From: Litoribacter populi
Lineage (GTDB): Bacteria; Bacteroidota; Bacteroidia; Cytophagales; Cyclobacteriaceae
Assembly (NCBI RefSeq): GCF_007483685.1
Contig: NZ_VMKN01000001.1
Span: forward strand, 828,599-892,598
DNA: 64,000 bases
Direction: 5' to 3'
Below the pieces are notes generated by a model. The model saw nothing but the letters and a program-made list of their open reading frames with translations. It was not told the DNA's origin and made no database searches. The position numbers and the translations under genes were made by a program. Each line of letters opens with the position of its first letter. Within the stretch, counting starts at the first letter, position 1. This document shows, one piece after another, positions 63,189 to 64,000 of the stretch.

Positions 63189-63290
63189 TGTCCGCAGACG
63201 GTCAGAATTGGTCGATTTTAGAAATGGTTTTTAGTTTAGATGGTTTCGAGAGCCCCTTAATTGATATTTTAGACTGGCACATGATTGGGA
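63189..63290 (+). promoter_or_regulatory. Upstream element plus -24/-12-type promoter (set 5) for the last permease
   Basis: Upstream element 63189-63214: TGTCCG-N4-CGGTCA-GAAT-TGGTCG. After 61 bp, TGGCACATGATTGGGA (63275-63290) matches the sigma-54 -24 box exactly (TGGCAC) and has G at -12. The predicted start is near 63300, only about 3 nt before the ATG at 63303, which would be unusually leaderless. Confidence 0.67.
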
Positions 63291-63302
63291 AATAGGGGAT
63301 GT

Positions 63303-64000
63303 ATGCTACTCAACTACCTCAAGATTGCTTGGAGAAACCTAGTTAAAAAGAAGGTCTATTCTTTCATTAATATTTTAGGCTTAGGAATAGGAATGGCCTG
63401 CTGCCTGCTCATTTTTATGTTTGTACAGGAGGAGTTTTCCTATGACAGCTATCATGAGCATCAGGATAAAATATTTCGGATAATTCATGGTTCAAAAAAT
63501 TCGGAAAGCTCACAATTTTGGGTTTGGGAAAATGCTGCAATAGGTGAAGGGTTAAGAAGTGACTTTCCTGAGATCGACAAAGTGGTGCAGTTTTCTGGAA
63601 CAGCAGATTTGCTATTGCAGTATGGAGAACAGTTTTTTCAAGAGGATGGGGTGTTTTTTATGGACTCCACCGCTTTTGATGTCTTCAGCTGGAGGATGCT
63701 GGCTGGCGATCCAAAAACGGCCTTAACTAATCCCTACAGTATTGTACTGACAGCCTCCACTGCCAAAAAATATTTCGGGGAGGAGGAGGCATTGGGAAAA
63801 ACGCTGATTGGAAGCGCTTCCCCTGGTAGAGCAGAGGAGGGAAACTATACCGTCACCGGCATCATGGAAGATGTACCTGCCAATTCCCATTTCAGTTTCA
63901 ATGCCCTCATCAGCCTAGATACTTACCGACAGTCCAATCCCCAAATATTCGAAATGTGGGGCTATGCCGATTTTTACACATATTTTAAGGGCAATGAGCA
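63303..64000 (+). CDS. FtsX-type ABC transporter permease, 3' end outside window
   Basis: The open frame from ATG 63303 runs off the end of the window (232 codons visible). It begins MLLNYLKIAWRNLVKKKVYS, then TM1 (INILGLGIGMACCLLIFMFV) and the start of the first periplasmic domain (FSYDSYHEHQDKIFRIIHGS, IVLTASTAKKYFGEEEALGK, VTGIMEDVPANSHFSFNALI), all closely like the other three permeases. A full-length ~800-residue protein is expected. Preceded by control region set 5. Confidence 0.92.
   Translation, partial: MLLNYLKIAWRNLVKKKVYSFINILGLGIGMACCLLIFMFVQEEFSYDSYHEHQDKIFRIIHGSKNSESSQFWVWENAAIGEGLRSDFPEIDKVVQFSGTADLLLQYGEQFFQEDGVFFMDSTAFDVFSWRMLAGDPKTALTNPYSIVLTASTAKKYFGEEEALGKTLIGSASPGRAEEGNYTVTGIMEDVPANSHFSFNALISLDTYRQSNPQIFEMWGYADFYTYFKGNE

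Overview
The window is from a Bacteroidota chromosome, most likely of the order Cytophagales (a Cyclobacteriaceae-like organism). The evidence is a SusC/SusD pair, many Sec lipoproteins and short secretory signals ending in ...AQ, LytS/LytTR two-component pairs, several ~800-residue FtsX-type permeases without a co-encoded ATPase, and DUF4221 and DUF6266 family proteins. No rRNA, tRNA, insertion sequence, phage gene or CRISPR array was recognised.

Layout. 1-5.6 kb: a 5'-truncated SusC receptor, a SusD-like lipoprotein and a PepSY membrane protein, in an arrangement typical of metal or siderophore acquisition. 5.6-17.8 kb: mixed housekeeping and envelope genes (SH3 protein, metallo-beta-lactamase-fold hydrolase, DUF885 peptidase-like protein, DUF2306 protein, cold-shock protein, cyclase-family lipoprotein, M20 peptidase, GH13 amylase-like lipoprotein, DHFR-like protein). 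17.9-27.8 kb: a co-directional glycoprotein-glycan cluster of sodium:solute symporter, GH20, GH3, GH92 and GH29. 27.8-31.6 kb: an AT-rich island of three paralogous lipoproteins (the first frameshifted in a G5 tract) bounded by ~200-bp direct repeats, both of which carry the 3' end of the ammonium transporter gene. 31.5-33.1 kb: glnK-amt. 33.3-37.7 kb: DUF4221 lipoprotein, two Bacteroidota-specific hypotheticals including a DUF6266 protein, a structured intergenic stretch and an NmrA-family protein. 37.9-42.5 kb: LytTR regulator and LytS kinase divergent from an outer-membrane receptor. 42.5-46.3 kb: a eukaryote-like N-terminal glutamine amidase, an NTF2-like protein, an S41 peptidase, an orphan small protein and a thioredoxin-like protein. 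46.3-64 kb: four FtsX-type permeases (one cut by the window end), a protein built of SDH(Y/F)-repeats in an operon with a LytS kinase, a catalytically dead LytS-like protein and a LytTR regulator, plus kelch, GNAT, OsmC, alpha-CTD-like, VOC and CHRD proteins.

The most notable result is regulatory. Six intergenic regions, in front of all four permeases, the SDH-repeat/kinase operon and the NTF2-like/S41 pair, share a 26-bp upstream element (consensus WGNYCG-N4-CGRNCA-RAAN-YGKNCG). Each is followed at a fixed 60-61 bp by a GG-N10-G element of the -24/-12 (sigma-54) type. The last two promoter elements were found by looking at the spacing predicted from the others. This points to an undescribed sigma-54/enhancer-binding-protein regulon tying together envelope permeases, a two-component system with a pseudokinase, a repeat protein and a protease. 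The activator is not in the window.
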